NCBI RefSeq assembly: GCF_030717995.2 | Contig: NZ_CP157743.1 | Location: forward strand, 124,001 to 188,000 | DNA from: Methylomarinum sp. Ch1-1 | GTDB lineage: Bacteria > Pseudomonadota > Gammaproteobacteria > Methylococcales > Methylomonadaceae | Reading direction: 5' to 3' | Length of the DNA: 64,000 nucleotides | Shown: piece by piece, positions 62,739 to 64,000 of the stretch | Layout: the number at the start of each line of letters is the position of its first letter | Position numbering within the stretch: position 1 is the first letter of the stretch | Made by a program: the position numbers and the translations under genes | Notes under the pieces: model-generated | What the model saw: the letters and a program-made list of their open reading frames with translations, nothing else | What the model was told of the DNA's origin: nothing | The model's database searches: none

Positions 62739-64000
62739 TTACAAGGTAATTAAGGCATCACCTACAGCCACAGCATCACCCTCTTTTACATTGATGGCGC
62801 TGACCACGCCGGCGACTTTGGCTCGAACTTCCGTTTCCATTTTCATCGCTTCCATGATCACAACCACGTCACCGGCGGCAACGTTATCTCCTACTTTTAC
62901 TTTGACTTTCAAAATATTTCCGGCCATCGGCGACTCGATGGCCGCGCCACCTCCGGACTCAGCCGGCGCCGGCGCAGCGGTTTCGCCGGCAGGCTGAACA
63001 TTGACATCGGAACCGCCGGGCCCCACGACGACGTTATAAGTGCGCCCATCGACATTGACCGAGTAAGACTCCACCGCAGCGCCGCTTTTGCCTTTCTCGG
63101 GCTGAACGGCGGCATGGGCTTCCGGATTGGGCGCCGGCTCGAAAGCATCGGGATTGCCTCGATTAGCGAGAAACTTCCAGCCGACCTGGGCAAACAAGCC
63201 GTTAATCAGCGCATCTTCCTCGACATTATCGGCCAGCTTGACCCCTTCGACGGCGGCTTTTTCCTTGACTTCGGCGACCAACTTGTCCATTTCCGGCTCC
63301 AATAAATCGGCCGGACGACAGGTGATCGGCTCCCCGCCATCCAGCACGCGGGCCTGCAGTTCTTTGTTCACTTCGGCCGGTGTGGCGCCGTACTCGCCTT
63401 TCAACACGCCGGCGGTTTCCTTGCTGATGGTTTTATAGCGCTCGCCGGCCAGCACATTCATCACCGCCTGGGTGCCGACAATCTGCGAAGTCGGCGTAAC
63501 CAACGGAATGTAACCCAGATCTTCTCTGACCCTAGGAATCTCTTTCAATACTTCATCAAACTTGTCTCCGGCGCCCTGCTCTTTCAGCTGACTTTCCATA
63601 TTGGTCAACATGCCTCCGGGCACCTGAGACACCAGAATACGGCCATCGACGCCCTTCAGGCTGCCTTCGAACTGGGCGTATTTTTTACGGATGCCGCGAA
63701 AATAGGCGGCGATTTTTTCCAGTTTGAGCAAATCTAAGCCGGTATCTCTCTCCTGCCCTTGCAGACTGGCGACGATGGTTTCGGTCGGGCTATGACCATA
63801 AGTCATGCTCAATGACGAGATCGCGGTATCGACATTATCGATGCCGGCCTCGATCGCCTTGATATAGGTTCCTACGCTCAAACCGGTAGTGGCGTGGCAT
63901 TGCATATGAATAGGAATATCGACCGCTTGTTTCAGCTTGCCGATCAGTTCATAGGCGGCATAAGGCGTCAGCAATCCGGCCATATCCTTGATACAGATCG
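62739..64000 (-). CDS. oadA: Oxaloacetate decarboxylase alpha subunit (C-terminal part; N-terminus beyond the window)
   Basis: About 420 residues are visible. The carboxyltransferase barrel ends with [34 protein letters not shown] and [20 protein letters not shown]. The middle conserved carboxylase domain has [20 protein letters not shown]. The biotinyl domain carries the lysine in [14 protein letters not shown] proline/alanine linker ([13 protein letters not shown]) precedes it. It transfers CO2 from oxaloacetate to biotin. The gene is in frame to the window edge, and oadG would be expected further right. Confidence 0.95.
   Translation of the reverse strand, partial: ICIKDMAGLLTPYAAYELIGKLKQAVDIPIHMQCHATTGLSVGTYIKAIEAGIDNVDTAISSLSMTYGHSPTETIVASLQGQERDTGLDLLKLEKIAAYFRGIRKKYAQFEGSLKGVDGRILVSQVPGGMLTNMESQLKEQGAGDKFDEVLKEIPRVREDLGYIPLVTPTSQIVGTQAVMNVLAGERYKTISKETAGVLKGEYGATPAEVNKELQARVLDGGEPITCRPADLLEPEMDKLVAEVKEKAAVEGVKLADNVEEDALINGLFAQVGWKFLANRGNPDAFEPAPNPEAHAAVQPEKGKSGAAVESYSVNVDGRTYNVVVGPGGSDVNVQPAGETAAPAPAESGGGAAIESPMAGNILKVKVKVGDNVAAGDVVVIMEAMKMETEVRAKVAGVVSAINVKEGDAVAVGDALITL

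Overview
The window is chromosomal DNA of about 50% GC from a gammaproteobacterial methylotroph, most likely a type I methanotroph of the Methylococcales. The reason is a nearly complete set of serine-cycle and C1-transfer genes at 45.8-60.2 kb: malate-CoA ligase (mtkB, mtkA), malyl-CoA lyase, serine-glyoxylate aminotransferase, hydroxypyruvate reductase, malate dehydrogenase, MtdA, glycerate 2-kinase, SHMT and formate-tetrahydrofolate ligase. These are followed at the right edge by the beta and alpha subunits of a Na+-pumping oxaloacetate decarboxylase. Methanol dehydrogenase, methane monooxygenase, PEP carboxylase and methenyl-H4F cyclohydrolase are not in the window, so the organism is an inference from pathway content.

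Layout. 0-4.7 kb: a membrane-protein tail, an HD-GYP phosphodiesterase, a split YeeE/YedE transporter, xseA and an M23 endopeptidase. 4.7-9.2 kb: repeat-rich DNA with a broken macro-domain-like gene, small ORFs, a membrane protein and thpR. 9.3-12.9 kb: a tight three-gene cassette of RimK-like ATP-grasp ligase, DUF2817 metallopeptidase and GNAT-C39 fusion. 13-17.9 kb: a large DUF748/AsmA-like protein, a membrane AlbA_2 protein and a SLATT protein. 18.6-20.5 kb: a MauE-like membrane protein overlapping a pyridine-nucleotide disulfide oxidoreductase homologue that lacks its redox cysteines. 20.9-22.3 kb: a response regulator and an ECF sigma factor, then an IS whose transposase is broken by a 46-bp insertion. 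25.3-28.8 kb: a cation exchanger and an SDR-SPW-VKOR reading frame split by an in-frame TGA. 29.5-33.1 kb: coiled-coil, lipoprotein, OmpA-like and small membrane proteins that look like an envelope-stress group. 33.2-37.8 kb: a dihydroorotate dehydrogenase-like protein coupled to pyruvate:ferredoxin/flavodoxin oxidoreductase. 38.7-45.7 kb: a giant CheB-CheR-PAS-GGDEF-EAL protein, a PAS-like protein, a GNAT and an RMD1-family protein. 45.8-64 kb: the serine-cycle region, interrupted by a ParDE module and repeats.

The genes of the last region fit one circuit. FtfL and MtdA feed C1 units into H4F, GlyA moves them onto glycine, Sga and Hpr convert serine to glycerate, Gck phosphorylates it, Mdh makes malate, and MtkAB plus Mcl split malate into glyoxylate and acetyl-CoA. 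OadAB could connect oxaloacetate and pyruvate to the sodium gradient.

Intergenic space is colonised by at least five short repeat families, here called A to E. One of them (B, about 67 bp) is found nested inside copies of two others, with an apparently empty site also present. Several genes are interrupted: the macro-like gene, the transposase, SDR/VKOR and a small gene beside the GNAT. I saw no rRNA, tRNA or CRISPR array. The most unusual items are the cysteine-less flavoprotein with its MauE-like partner, the SDR-SPW-VKOR frame with its internal stop, the amidoligase/peptidase cassette and the nested repeat system.
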